This document shows positions 7,090 to 15,700 of a DNA stretch of 25,179 nt, one piece after another. Position 1 is the first letter of the stretch, and each line of letters begins with the position of its first letter. The stretch covers positions 1 through 25,179 of the forward strand of contig CAYSLJ010000106.1 in NCBI GenBank assembly GCA_964431735.1, read 5' to 3'. A model generated the notes under the pieces. That model ran no database searches. It worked only from the letters and a program-made list of their open reading frames with translations, and was not told the DNA's origin. The DNA comes from CALARM01 sp964431735 (GTDB taxonomy: Bacteria; Vulcanimicrobiota; SpSt-956; JAKJGF01). The translations under genes were made by a program, and so were the position numbers.

Positions 7090-8133
7090 ATGGCAGATAC
7101 AGGTGAAAAACAGGATATTCTTAAGGCTCAGACTGTTTTAAAAGACAGATTTGTAATAGAATCTCTTATTGCTACAAGCCATGTAAGCAGAATGTATAAA
7201 GGTAAGGACCTGGAGCAAAACAAGGATGTTGCCATAAAAGAATTGCTTGTAGAAGGTTTTTTAAATCTGGCAGAGAGAAAACAGGCTGTAGAGCAATTTC
7301 AATTTGAAGCAGATTTATTATTAAAACTGACCCATGATAATCTGCCGAAATTTGAGGACTATTTTTCCTGCAACGATAGAAAATATTTAGTTATGGAATA
7401 TATTTACGGAGAGAAATTGAGTGAATTGGTAAAAAAATCACAGGATTTTTTCAGTGAATATCAGGTCATTGCATGGGCTCTGGAAATATGTGATATTTTA
7501 AATTACCTCCATACAAGAAAGCCGAGTCCTATAATTTTCAGAGGTCTCTGTCCCGATAATGTTATACTGACTCCATCTAAGAGACTAAAGCTTATTGATT
7601 TTGGCATATCCAAGATATTTGATCCTCAGGCAAAAACCCTGGCTGTGGCTAAAACTGCAAAGATGTATTATTCTCCTATGGAACAATACACAACACAGAC
7701 AGACGAAAGAACTGATATATATTCTCTAGGTGCAACACTTTATTTTTTAATCACAAAAACCCACCCTATAGATGCAATTGATAGAACAATTAATGATTTA
7801 CCAATTTCTTTATGCAGGAAATTTAATCCGAAGATTTCCCCTGAATTTGAAAATATAATTCTTAAAGCTATGGAACTGAGTCCAAATAGAAGATATGATA
7901 ATATTCCGGCCATGAGAAGTGCTATGGAAGCACTCAAAATTGAGCCTGAAGAGAAACCGGAAAAGACAGAATTACAAAAGGATAAACCGGGCCAGAGTAT
8001 TACGGAAATTCCTGAAAAGGTCATAGAAAAGCAGAACGAACAGTCTGTTAATTATAGTTTTATTGAGAGAATATTGAATTTTTTAATTGATCTACTTGAG
8101 AGCTGGAAAAAAAGACTTAAGAGAAAAAATTAA
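7090..8133 (+). CDS. Hanks-type Ser/Thr kinase-fold protein, probable pseudokinase
   Basis: A 347-residue soluble protein with a protein-kinase domain over residues ~20-265. Intact: the ATP-anchoring Lys50 in VAIKEL, the helix-C Glu73, the metal-binding Asp170 in LIDFG, and a DIYSLGATLYFL segment. Altered: the catalytic loop reads IIFRGLCPDN (148-157) in place of HRDLKPxN, so the catalytic Asp is Gly152 and the loop Lys is Cys154; the glycine-rich loop (ATSHVSRMYKG) is also eroded. By family knowledge such a protein should bind but hardly transfer phosphate. A Glu/Lys-rich linker follows, then an amphipathic C-terminus ending KKRLKRKN that could touch membrane or partners. The start at 7090 (not the ATG at 7069) is set by AGGGGA at proper spacing. 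It precedes the hydrogenase cluster by 257 bases on the same strand. Confidence 0.88.
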   Translation: MADTGEKQDILKAQTVLKDRFVIESLIATSHVSRMYKGKDLEQNKDVAIKELLVEGFLNLAERKQAVEQFQFEADLLLKLTHDNLPKFEDYFSCNDRKYLVMEYIYGEKLSELVKKSQDFFSEYQVIAWALEICDILNYLHTRKPSPIIFRGLCPDNVILTPSKRLKLIDFGISKIFDPQAKTLAVAKTAKMYYSPMEQYTTQTDERTDIYSLGATLYFLITKTHPIDAIDRTINDLPISLCRKFNPKISPEFENIILKAMELSPNRRYDNIPAMRSAMEALKIEPEEKPEKTELQKDKPGQSITEIPEKVIEKQNEQSVNYSFIERILNFLIDLLESWKKRLKRKN

Positions 8134-8390
8134 TTTAAGAGTATCTATACTTTTGCAGATTTTAAAAACTGTAAAAAAATAATCTATTCAATTTTCAGGT
8201 GTCAGGTATTGCTTCAGGAAGATTAAAACCTGGAACCTATTTAACTATAAAGCCAGTAAAAACAAGGAATTTATGAAAAAGTGTAAAGGTATAAAATCTA
8301 AATAATTTCTATATATACTGATATTGAGGAGGTGATATTTCCCCTTTTTAGAAAATCTGGTTTATTTTTCATGAAAGGAGAGAAGTAATA
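8134..8390 (+). promoter_or_regulatory. Leader of the hydrogenase operon: family C fragment and orphan Shine-Dalgarno
   Basis: Positions 8196-8237 contain CAGGTGTCAGG..AGATTAAAACCTGGAACC, related to the inner part of the family C element at 3100-3150 (half in opposite orientation). At 8326-8335 stands GAGGAGGTGA, an almost ideal Shine-Dalgarno sequence with no annotated gene after it. The GTG inside it (8332) opens a frame of 18 codons ending TAA at 8386-8388, two bases before the next gene's start. No clear promoter hexamers were found; TATAAA-like sequence occurs near 8291. Confidence 0.4.
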
Positions 8391-8903
8391 TTGACTGATT
8401 TAGTAAAAGAAAGAAAAAAATTACAGGATATTATGATGTTCCTTGGTGCTCTTGGACAGGGGGCGGAAAAGATACTTCAGAGAAGTGCCAGTGTAGTAGG
8501 TTTTCAGTCCGGTAAAACTATAGGTATGGATGCAGTGAAACATTTTTCCGAAACGACTGATGATCTTGAAAAATCTATTGATTTACTTCAAAAGGCTTTA
8601 TATGATATAGGTCTTGACTGGCGATTTGGCATGTGGAAAGAAGATGATACAACTTCTTATTTTAACGACGAAGGTGATAAATGGGTCGGATATATGTGGT
8701 TTCAGGATTGTATTGTAAGAAATACCCTTTATACTTATGCCGATAAGCAGGAAGGCGCACTCTGCCAGATGTCCCACGGATTTTTTGCAGGAGCTCTGGA
8801 AAAGATACTCGGTGGAAGAAAAGTCGATCTTGAGATCCTTCATGCCGGTGAAAATGGCTGCTACAAGAAGCTTACCGTTCATAAAGAGAAAGGAGGAAGC
8901 TAA
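8391..8903 (+). CDS. V4R-like (4-vinyl reductase-fold) small protein at the head of the hydrogenase operon
   Basis: A 170-residue soluble protein that I do not recognise by name. Its C-terminal half (about 105-165) has the look of a V4R domain, a small-ligand or metal-binding fold known from bacteriochlorophyll 4-vinyl reductase and XylR/DmpR-type sensors: Cys107, Cys125 in LCQMSHGFFAGALEKIL, His129 and Cys157 in GENGCYKK. The same Cys/Cys/His/Cys positions recur in the protein at 11786-12277, so the two are paralogues. Residues 10-70 are helical, with a Gly/Ala/Ser-rich stretch. Start codon is TTG, supported by AAAGGAG about ten bases upstream. Its stop shares one base with the hydrogenase small-subunit ATG, implying translational coupling and a role with the hydrogenase, perhaps as sensor, chaperone or extra electron-transfer partner. 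Domain call is moderate; function is unknown. Confidence 0.7.
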   Translation: MTDLVKERKKLQDIMMFLGALGQGAEKILQRSASVVGFQSGKTIGMDAVKHFSETTDDLEKSIDLLQKALYDIGLDWRFGMWKEDDTTSYFNDEGDKWVGYMWFQDCIVRNTLYTYADKQEGALCQMSHGFFAGALEKILGGRKVDLEILHAGENGCYKKLTVHKEKGGS

Positions 8904-9841
8904 TGAAAGTTACAGTAGCTACGGAGCAGGTTTCTACCTGTGCAGGCTGTCATATATCTTTCGTAGATTTACATGAGAAATTACTTGATGTAATAAAGGA
9001 TATTGAAATAGTTTATTGTCCCATACTTGCTGATTTTAAAGAACATCCTCAGGCTGATATAGGATTGATAGAAGGTTGTATAAGAACAGAACATGACCGT
9101 CATGTTGTAAAAGATATGAGGGAAAAATGTAAGACTATTGTAGCGTGGGGAACATGTGCATGCTGGGGAGGTATATGTGGAGCCAATACAGTTTTTAAAC
9201 CACAGGAAATATTTGACACGGTTTATTTAAATAATCCCAGCACAGTTACTAAAATCGTCCCCGATTCTCCGATGATCCCGAAGTTCGAAAATGAAGCTCT
9301 TCCGATAGATGAGGTTATAACAGTCGATTATTATCTTCCCGGATGCCCTCCTCATCCTTATTTTATTTTTGAAGGTCTGAGTGCTCTGATACAGGGTAAA
9401 TTACCTGATACCAATCTGCATTCTGTCTGTGGAAAATGCAACAGAAGGATGGATAAAACCGATATAACTGAATTAAAGAGGAATATTGAAGGTATACCTG
9501 ACCCTGATGTATGTTTACTTTCACAGGGATATATATGCCTGGGTTCCGTGTCTCTTGACAGATGCCTTGCACCATGTCCCAATCAGGGAATGGTCTGTAT
9601 AGGCTGTACCGGCCCTACTCCGAGAATAATAATGAATCCTTACAGGGATATAAGGACAGAAGTTGCTGAAAGAATGGCAAAGCTTACAAAGATAAAAGAA
9701 TCAACTATAATTAAAGAGATAGAAAATTTTGCCCGTACCTATTATTCATATTATATGGGTGCACCTGTATTAAGAAATAAGCCTACTTTTCTTATTAAAA
9801 AATGGATGAGAGAAGCAGAGAAGGAGGTTGCCGGAGTATGA
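8903..9841 (+). CDS. [NiFe] hydrogenase small subunit, group 3-like (MvhG/HoxY type)
   Basis: A 312-residue iron-sulfur subunit that passes electrons between the [NiFe] site and its acceptor. No twin-arginine signal is present, so it is cytoplasmic. The proximal [4Fe-4S] ligands can be read as Cys13 and Cys16 (STCAGCH), Cys85 (GTCACWGG) and Cys148 (PGCPP). The C-terminal part has eight further cysteines (176, 179, 204, 212, 221, 225, 232, 235), enough for two more clusters, in the order seen in MvhG/FrhG: GKC, then LLSQGYICLG, then CxxxC and CIGCTGP. HoxY proteins of NAD-linked enzymes are usually shorter and lack this part, so the architecture favours the F420-nonreducing (3c-like) side, although the N-terminus reads HoxY-like. 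AAAGGAGG precedes the ATG. It overlaps the V4R-like gene by one base and the large subunit by four. Confidence 0.93.
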   Translation: MKVTVATEQVSTCAGCHISFVDLHEKLLDVIKDIEIVYCPILADFKEHPQADIGLIEGCIRTEHDRHVVKDMREKCKTIVAWGTCACWGGICGANTVFKPQEIFDTVYLNNPSTVTKIVPDSPMIPKFENEALPIDEVITVDYYLPGCPPHPYFIFEGLSALIQGKLPDTNLHSVCGKCNRRMDKTDITELKRNIEGIPDPDVCLLSQGYICLGSVSLDRCLAPCPNQGMVCIGCTGPTPRIIMNPYRDIRTEVAERMAKLTKIKESTIIKEIENFARTYYSYYMGAPVLRNKPTFLIKKWMREAEKEVAGV

Positions 9842-11247
9842 CAGAGATTATAAAAGTACCTGTTGTTACAAGAATAGAAGGACATGCTACCATAAGTGTG
9901 GAACTGGATGATAACGGCAAGGTTAAAGATGCCGTCATGCATGTCATAGAATTACGTGGTTTTGAGAAAAACCTTATAGGAATGGAAATGAGTAAGATGC
10001 CTCAGATGACTGCAAGAATCTGCGGAGTATGTCCTACTTCTCATCTGGTTGCATCAGGTAAGGCACTTGATATGGCCTATGGCCTGACTCCTCCTCCTGC
10101 GGCAGTAATGCTCAGAGAACTGATGAATCTCTCACAGAATATTTTCTCTCATGCCCTTCATTTCTTTGCTCTTGGTGGTCCTGATTTGATTCTTGGAATA
10201 GACAGTCCTCCTGAGGACAGAAATCTTTTTGGTATTATTAAAGCCGCTCCTGAAGAGGCTAAAAAAGCCCTTCGTTTGAGAACTCTGGGCTCGAAAATGA
10301 ATGAAATCCTTACCGGCAGATTTACCCATGGTATTGCAGTTGTACCGGGAGGAGTATGTTTTGTTCTTGACGAAGAAAAGAGAAAAAAACTTGTTGAATA
10401 TGCAAAAGAAGCTCTTGAACTTGCAAAATGGGCTATGGAATTCGGTAAAACCGTAATGCAGGGGAAAGATCCGAAGGAGTTAATGACCATATTTGATCTT
10501 GAATGTTATAATGTGGGAACTGTTAATAATGGTAAACATGATATTACCTATGGAGATATAAGGGTAATGGATCCGAAGGGTAATATTGTTACTGATTTTT
10601 CTGTGAAAGACTGGAAAAAACATTTAAAGGAAAAAGCTGTCCATGACAGTTATATTAAAGGCTGTCTGTTCGAGCATAGCGGAGAATTGAAACTTACGAG
10701 AGGTAATTCTCTTTCCAGGATAAATATATGTGATTCTATGGCCACACCTCTTGCTCAGAAAGAACTTGAAATATTCAGGCAGAATTACGGCAAACCGTCT
10801 CATAAATCTATTCTCCATCATTATGCACGCCTTATAGAAATACTTGCAGGCTGCGAAAGAGCTATAGAAATACTGGAAAATCCTGAGATAACCAGTAAAA
10901 ATGTTCGCGATCCTATAAAAGGTTTACCATCATATGGTGTTGCTCAGGTTGAAGCTCCAAGAGGTACTCTTATTCATGAATATGAAGGCGACAGTCAGGG
11001 AAGAGTCAAATATGCCAATTTCATGGTAGCAACACAGCTGAATTATTTTGCTATTAATAGCACTATAAAACAGGCAGCCATACATTACATAGAAAAGAGT
11101 GACAAAAGAGTTTTAAATGCTCTGGAAGTAGCTATCAGGTTGTACGATCCATGTCTTTCCTGTTCAACTCATGCACTTCCCGGACAGATGCCCCTTTCAG
11201 TTAATATTTATCAGGGTGGAAAACTTGTAAGAAAGGTGGAGAGATGA
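9838..11247 (+). CDS. [NiFe] hydrogenase large (catalytic) subunit, group 3-like (MvhA/HoxH type)
   Basis: A 469-residue catalytic subunit that carries the NiFe(CN)2CO centre and splits or makes H2. The L1 motif is RICGVCPTSH (Cys62, Cys65) and L2 is DPCLSCSTH (Cys439, Cys442, His445), giving all four cysteine ligands. RIEGH (12-16) and ELRGFEKNLIG (38-48) are typical of group 3. After His445 remain 24 residues (ALPGQMPLSV...), the C-terminal extension that a maturation endopeptidase removes; a fitting protease is encoded at 23666-24133. Start 9838 is preferred to an upstream ATG at 9802 because AAGGAGG precedes it and residue 1 then matches the family's N-terminus. The ATG overlaps the small-subunit stop (ATGA). 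No deviation at active-site residues was seen, so the enzyme should be catalytically competent. The exact subgroup (3c versus 3d or other) is not resolved. Confidence 0.95.
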   Translation: MTEIIKVPVVTRIEGHATISVELDDNGKVKDAVMHVIELRGFEKNLIGMEMSKMPQMTARICGVCPTSHLVASGKALDMAYGLTPPPAAVMLRELMNLSQNIFSHALHFFALGGPDLILGIDSPPEDRNLFGIIKAAPEEAKKALRLRTLGSKMNEILTGRFTHGIAVVPGGVCFVLDEEKRKKLVEYAKEALELAKWAMEFGKTVMQGKDPKELMTIFDLECYNVGTVNNGKHDITYGDIRVMDPKGNIVTDFSVKDWKKHLKEKAVHDSYIKGCLFEHSGELKLTRGNSLSRINICDSMATPLAQKELEIFRQNYGKPSHKSILHHYARLIEILAGCERAIEILENPEITSKNVRDPIKGLPSYGVAQVEAPRGTLIHEYEGDSQGRVKYANFMVATQLNYFAINSTIKQAAIHYIEKSDKRVLNALEVAIRLYDPCLSCSTHALPGQMPLSVNIYQGGKLVRKVER

Positions 11248-11248
11248 T

Positions 11249-11521
11249 ATGCTAAAAGGTTTTGAACAGAATATAAAGATTTCTCTTGATGATAAGGCCT
11301 GTCGTGCCTGTCAGCTCTGTATTGATGTCTGCCCTGTGGAAGTTTTCTCTTTTGATGATGCAAAAAAAATTGCTACTGTGAAAAAAGAGTCTAACTGTAT
11401 CGGTTGTCTTTCATGTTATTATATATGTCCTTCTGCCTGTATTGAAGTAAAAGGTGTTTCTTACAGCAAGAATTTTTACTGTGACAGTCATGGTATGGAC
11501 ATAACCAGTAAGTTTATTTAG
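11249..11521 (+). CDS. 2[4Fe-4S] ferredoxin-type electron-transfer protein
   Basis: A 90-residue protein with two classical cluster motifs: CRACQLCIDVCP (Cys18, 21, 24, 28) and CIGCLSCYYICP (Cys50, 53, 56, 60). It should carry two [4Fe-4S] clusters and act in the cytoplasm. A 20-residue tail follows the second motif and contains one more Cys (Cys78). The ATG is one base after the large-subunit stop and has GGTGGAG upstream, so it is part of the same transcript and is the obvious electron partner of the hydrogenase. It is not an MvhD, HoxU or HdrA-like subunit. This makes ferredoxin the only visible acceptor or donor. The operon seems to stop here, with a repeat element following. Confidence 0.92.
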   Translation: MLKGFEQNIKISLDDKACRACQLCIDVCPVEVFSFDDAKKIATVKKESNCIGCLSCYYICPSACIEVKGVSYSKNFYCDSHGMDITSKFI

Positions 11522-11566
11522 GAATGAGACATATTATAATTGTGACTGTAAGTAAGGAAAATATTA

Positions 11567-11666
11567 TTACTGAGTTAAGCATAAATAATACATATATATA
11601 TTCTCTTGCTGCGTAATGCGTGACGGGAGGGAAATGTTTATTACAGGCTTATGCTCAGGTCAGTAA
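11567..11666 (+). repeat. MITE-like repeat family B, copy 2
   Basis: This matches 4777-4867: TTACTGAGTTAAGCATAAAT at the left, TATGCTCAGGTCAGTAA at the right, and GCGTGACGGGAGG in the core. It separates the hydrogenase structural genes from the second V4R-like gene. The rest of the gap (11667-11785) holds AGGAGGTGACAGGAGG at 11740-11755, two adjacent Shine-Dalgarno-like motifs, some 30 bases before the next start. No clear promoter was seen. Confidence 0.72.
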
Positions 11667-11785
11667 ATTCAATTCAGGTATTGAGTCAGGCCTGTATATA
11701 AAAGACTCCGGGTATGAGAATATAACCTGATTTAGAATTAGGAGGTGACAGGAGGTTTTGCCCGTCAAAAGGTAAACCGCAGAAT

Positions 11786-12277
11786 ATGAGTACTCTTGTG
11801 AGAAATATTGATGAAGTACAGGTTGATGAAAGTGATTATGAAAAAGCTTCCAGGGATCTTGGAGTGCGCTTATTATCAATATCTAAAACATTACGCAAGG
11901 TGGCAGGTGGTTCTCTCGGAGCAGTAGGAACTACTGCAGGACGAATCGCTGCCAGTCATTTACCCCGTATGTTTGAATACGAAAAGATTGGCTTTGAAGA
12001 TATATTGAAGGATCTTCAGGGAAAGTGGAAAGATAGTTTTAAGTTTGATTATGTTATGGCAGATAATTCTGCTACTCTTACTTTTGACCACTGTCCTGTT
12101 TATTCTATTCTTACCCATCAGGGGGAAAAAGTGGGAGGCGATCTCTGCAGCCTTTTTCATGCCTATATTCAGGGAATCCTTGTAGAGGTTGTTCAGGATA
12201 AGTTTCAATTGAAGGTTGAAACAATGGGAGAAAAATGCGTTTTAAAGGTTCGACCTCTCCCGAAATTTGATGATTAG
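11786..12277 (+). CDS. Second V4R-like small protein, paralogue of the protein at 8391
   Basis: A 163-residue soluble protein, not recognised by name. It aligns over most of its length with the 170-residue protein at 8391-8903. Both have a Gly/Ala-rich N-terminal helix (LRKVAGGSLGAVGTTAGRIA here), then a beta-rich part with Cys103 (TFDHC), Cys121 in LCSLFHAYIQG, His125 and Cys151 (GEKCVLKV). Spacing of Cys, Cys, His and Cys is preserved. The C-terminal part resembles a V4R domain, by family knowledge a ligand- or metal-binding fold often coupled to regulation. The ATG at 11786 is the only start before an in-frame stop; AAAGGT lies about ten bases upstream, with stronger AGGAGG motifs further up. 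It is followed by the Roadblock gene at 43 bases, so they are probably co-transcribed. Function is unknown. Confidence 0.65.
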   Translation: MSTLVRNIDEVQVDESDYEKASRDLGVRLLSISKTLRKVAGGSLGAVGTTAGRIAASHLPRMFEYEKIGFEDILKDLQGKWKDSFKFDYVMADNSATLTFDHCPVYSILTHQGEKVGGDLCSLFHAYIQGILVEVVQDKFQLKVETMGEKCVLKVRPLPKFDD

Positions 12278-12320
12278 TCATATTATATAGAATATTTTTT
12301 ATGAAAGGATGTGTTCATTG

Positions 12321-12680
12321 GTGAAAAGTCCAAAGGAAATACTCAAGGGTATTCTTGAGACCGATGGAGTTAAAGCTGTAATGATCTCCGGAAGAGATGG
12401 TCTGATAATTTCGTCTGTAGGTACTATTGATGCCGACACAGAAACTTTAGGCGCCATAGCATCCAGTGGACTGGGATCTTCAGAAGCTCTTGGTTCAGAA
12501 GCAGGTATAGGAGAACTGGAACAGTTTATATCTCAGTATAAGAGTGGAATCGCCATAATCCAACTTGTTACGTCTGAAGCAGTTTTGTTACTTCTTGCAA
12601 CAAAAGATGCAAATTTAGGTATGTTGAGACTGGCTATTAATAAAGCAAAAAAACCCCTTATGGATATTTTGAGTTATTAG
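12321..12680 (+). CDS. Roadblock/LC7-domain protein
   Basis: A 119-residue single Roadblock/LC7 domain. By family knowledge such proteins (MglB is the best known) form dimers and modulate small GTPases or assemble with signalling proteins. Visible features are the N-terminal helix ILKGILETDGVKAV, the beta hairpin VMISGRDGLIISSVG, the helix DTETLGAIASSGLGSSEALG, and the last strands GIAIIQLVTSEAVLLLLAT followed by the final helix. GTG at 12321 is chosen as start since AAAGGA lies 11 bases before it; TTG at 12318 is nearly as good, and the ATG at 12309 overlaps the ribosome site. No MglA-like GTPase is present nearby, so its partner may be one of the adjacent kinases or a protein encoded elsewhere. 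It sits between the V4R-like gene and the large kinase. Confidence 0.87.
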   Translation: MKSPKEILKGILETDGVKAVMISGRDGLIISSVGTIDADTETLGAIASSGLGSSEALGSEAGIGELEQFISQYKSGIAIIQLVTSEAVLLLLATKDANLGMLRLAINKAKKPLMDILSY

Positions 12681-12770
12681 AAAATTACTGAGAGGTGAGT
12701 AGTTATAAGCCTGTAGTTAAAGTATATTGTAATACTGCTTGCCTCTCATCTGTTTAGGAGGGGAATTTAT

Positions 12771-15700
12771 ATGCCTGCAGTATGTCCTAAATGCAATGCC
12801 TATAACAGTGACAGTGCAAAGTTCTGCGCTGAATGTGGCTGTATTATTGAAAAAAATGAAAGACATTATTCTAATATTGTAGAAGAAGGTACGCTGCTTG
12901 TTAACAGGTATAAAATTATCAGGCTTGTTAAATCAGGTGGTATGGGAGCAGTTTACTGTGCAGAAGACAGAAATCTCGGAAAGGCCTGTGCTATTAAAGA
13001 ACTGCTGAGCTTTCCTCACAGCACCGAGAAAGAAAGACTCTATGCTATTGATAAATTTCAGAGTGAAGCCAAGACTCTTGCCAATCTTCATCATATAAGT
13101 TTGCCAAGAGTATATGATTATTTTACTATTGGTGATAGATATTACCTTACTATGGATTTTATTGAAGGTAAGGATCTTCTTGCAGTACTTAAAGAAAGAG
13201 GCAATCCCGGACTTCCTGAAAAAGAGGTAATTAAATGGGCTATAGAAATATGTGATGTCCTCTCTTACCTTCATAGCAGAAGTCCTGTTATCTTATACCG
13301 TGATCTGAAACCTTCCAATATTATGCTCAGAAAGAGCGATGAAAAAGTAATATTAATAGATTTTGGTATAGCAAAGGCCATACAGGATGATACAAACCCG
13401 AAGACTGCTATCGGAACTATGGGTTATATTTCTCCTGAACAGTTCAGAGGCATGGCAGAACCTGCAAGTGATATTTACTCCCTCGGGTCTACTATGTCCC
13501 ACCTTCTTACAGGTGTTATGCCCATACCTTTCACCTATGAACCTGTAAAAAAGAGAATACCTGAACTTTCTGATGATATAGAGCTTATAATAAAGAAAAC
13601 CCTTGATATAAAACCTGAAAATAGATTTTCTTCTGCAGAAGAAATGAAAAAAAGCCTTCTCTCCATAATAGAAGAAAAAATTCCGTCCATTTCTTCCCAG
13701 TCTTTAAGTGAGATTGATCTTGCCATTATTCAGCTCAATGCTACCAGCCCGAAAGCCAGGCTGGAAGCCATTACAAAATTAAGTAATGTTAATGATGAAA
13801 GAATAGTTTCGCCCCTCACCGATATATTAAATGATAATAATTCCACTATTCGTAAGGAAGCTATTACTATTCTCGGAAAGATTCAGCATTCTTCCTCTGT
13901 TGATCATTTGATAAAAATGTTAAATGATAAAGATTTAAATGTGAGGATCGCATCAATCACTGCTTTAGGAACCCCGAAATACAGCAAAGCTTTTCCCTAT
14001 CTTGTAGCAGCCCTTAAAGATGAAGATTATAGAATTAGAAAACATGCTTCCCTGGCACTTGGAGAGATTGGAGATGAAAGAGCAATTGAACCTCTCAGAC
14101 AGGCCCGTCAGAAAGAAGGACTTCTGAGTTTCGGCATGAGGATGACAATTGATAAGGCCATACAGAAGGTGGAATCAGTGAAAAGTGCTGTTACCAGGGA
14201 GGAAAAATACAGCACCAATGAACTTTTACCAGAAGTAACAGTGAGATTTCATGAAGCTAAAAACCATAATGACAGGGGCCAGGAATATTTTAAAGAACAT
14301 AAATATAAAAAATCAATCGATGAATTTAATAAAGCCCTGGAGATAAATCCTACCTATGTAGAAGCTCATTTTAATATAGCAAGAGTTATTTTGACTCAAA
14401 TTGAAATAAATCCTGAATTTAAAAATGATGATAGAATAAATGAAGCTCTTTTACATTTTAATAAATGCATTGAACTTGCTTCTGACAGTACTATTTCAGC
14501 AGAAGCAAAGAAGTATATAGACAATCTTACTGAAGAGTGGAACAAGCTGGAAAGTATGAGAAAAGACGCATCCGGAGTCATTACAGAACCTTCTGAAGAA
14601 AGAGAAAAAACAGGGATAGAAGGGAAAATAGAAACAGAAGAAGAGTTAGAAGAGGAAACAGAAGAAGAGTTAGAAGAGGAAACAGAAGAAGAATTAGAAG
14701 AAGAAACTGAAGAAGAATTAGAAGAGGAAACTGAAGAAGTAAAAATAGCTGAAACTATCACTTTGAAATCACCTCAGGAAAGAGTGAATTATTATAAAGA
14801 TATGCTGAAAGGTTCTTCTGAAGATCCTGTAATTTATAATGAACTGGGTCTTGCCTATAATGATTATGGAAATGTCTTTCTGGCGGAAAACAATTACAGG
14901 AAATCTCTGGAACTTGCCCCTAATTATGCAGAGGCTCATTTTAATCTGGCTATTTTATATAAAGAACTTGGATTTTCATTGAAAGATGATAAAAAGATTA
15001 ATGATTCCCTTGTTCATTTTGAACATGCTTTGAAATTATCCAATGATGACAATATGATATCTAAATCCAGAAAAAATATAGATGAGATAAAAGATGATTT
15101 AAGTAAAATTGAAGTGAAATCAGATGAGTCTGAGAGAGAAGAAGTTATTTCTGAAAATGTAGAATATGACCAGCCTTCAGAAGAATCACCTGAAATAGAA
15201 GTAAAAATAAATCCTCCATGTCCCGGTTCACCGCAGGAAAGAATAATCTATTATCAGGAAATGTTAAAATCTTCACCTGATGATCCTATACTTTATAATC
15301 AGCTTGGTCTTGCTTATAATGATTATGGTAATGTCTTTCTGGCAGAAACCAATTACAGAAAAGCCATTGAATTTGGCTCTGATAATGGTGAAATTCATTT
15401 TAATATAGCTCTTTTATATAAAGAACTTGGATTTTCATTAAAGGACGATAATAAACTTAATGCTTCCCTTACTCATTTTGAAGCTACGTTAAAATTAACT
15501 CACGATGAGGATATGAAGGTTAAAGCAAGAAAAAATATAGAGGAAATAAAAAGCAGACCCGATAAAATTGAGATTCCTGAAAAAAGGGAAGAAATTATTG
15601 CTTCAGTGGAAATAATAGAAGATAAACATAAGACGAAGGAAATAATTCCTGAAGTACATAAAGAACCTGAAAAGAAGGATAAAATACCTGAAGAATACTA

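Noticed and set aside
8391..12277. V4R-like proteins as bacteriochlorophyll biosynthesis enzymes
   Set aside because: No other pigment genes are present, and the V4R fold is widely used outside that pathway.
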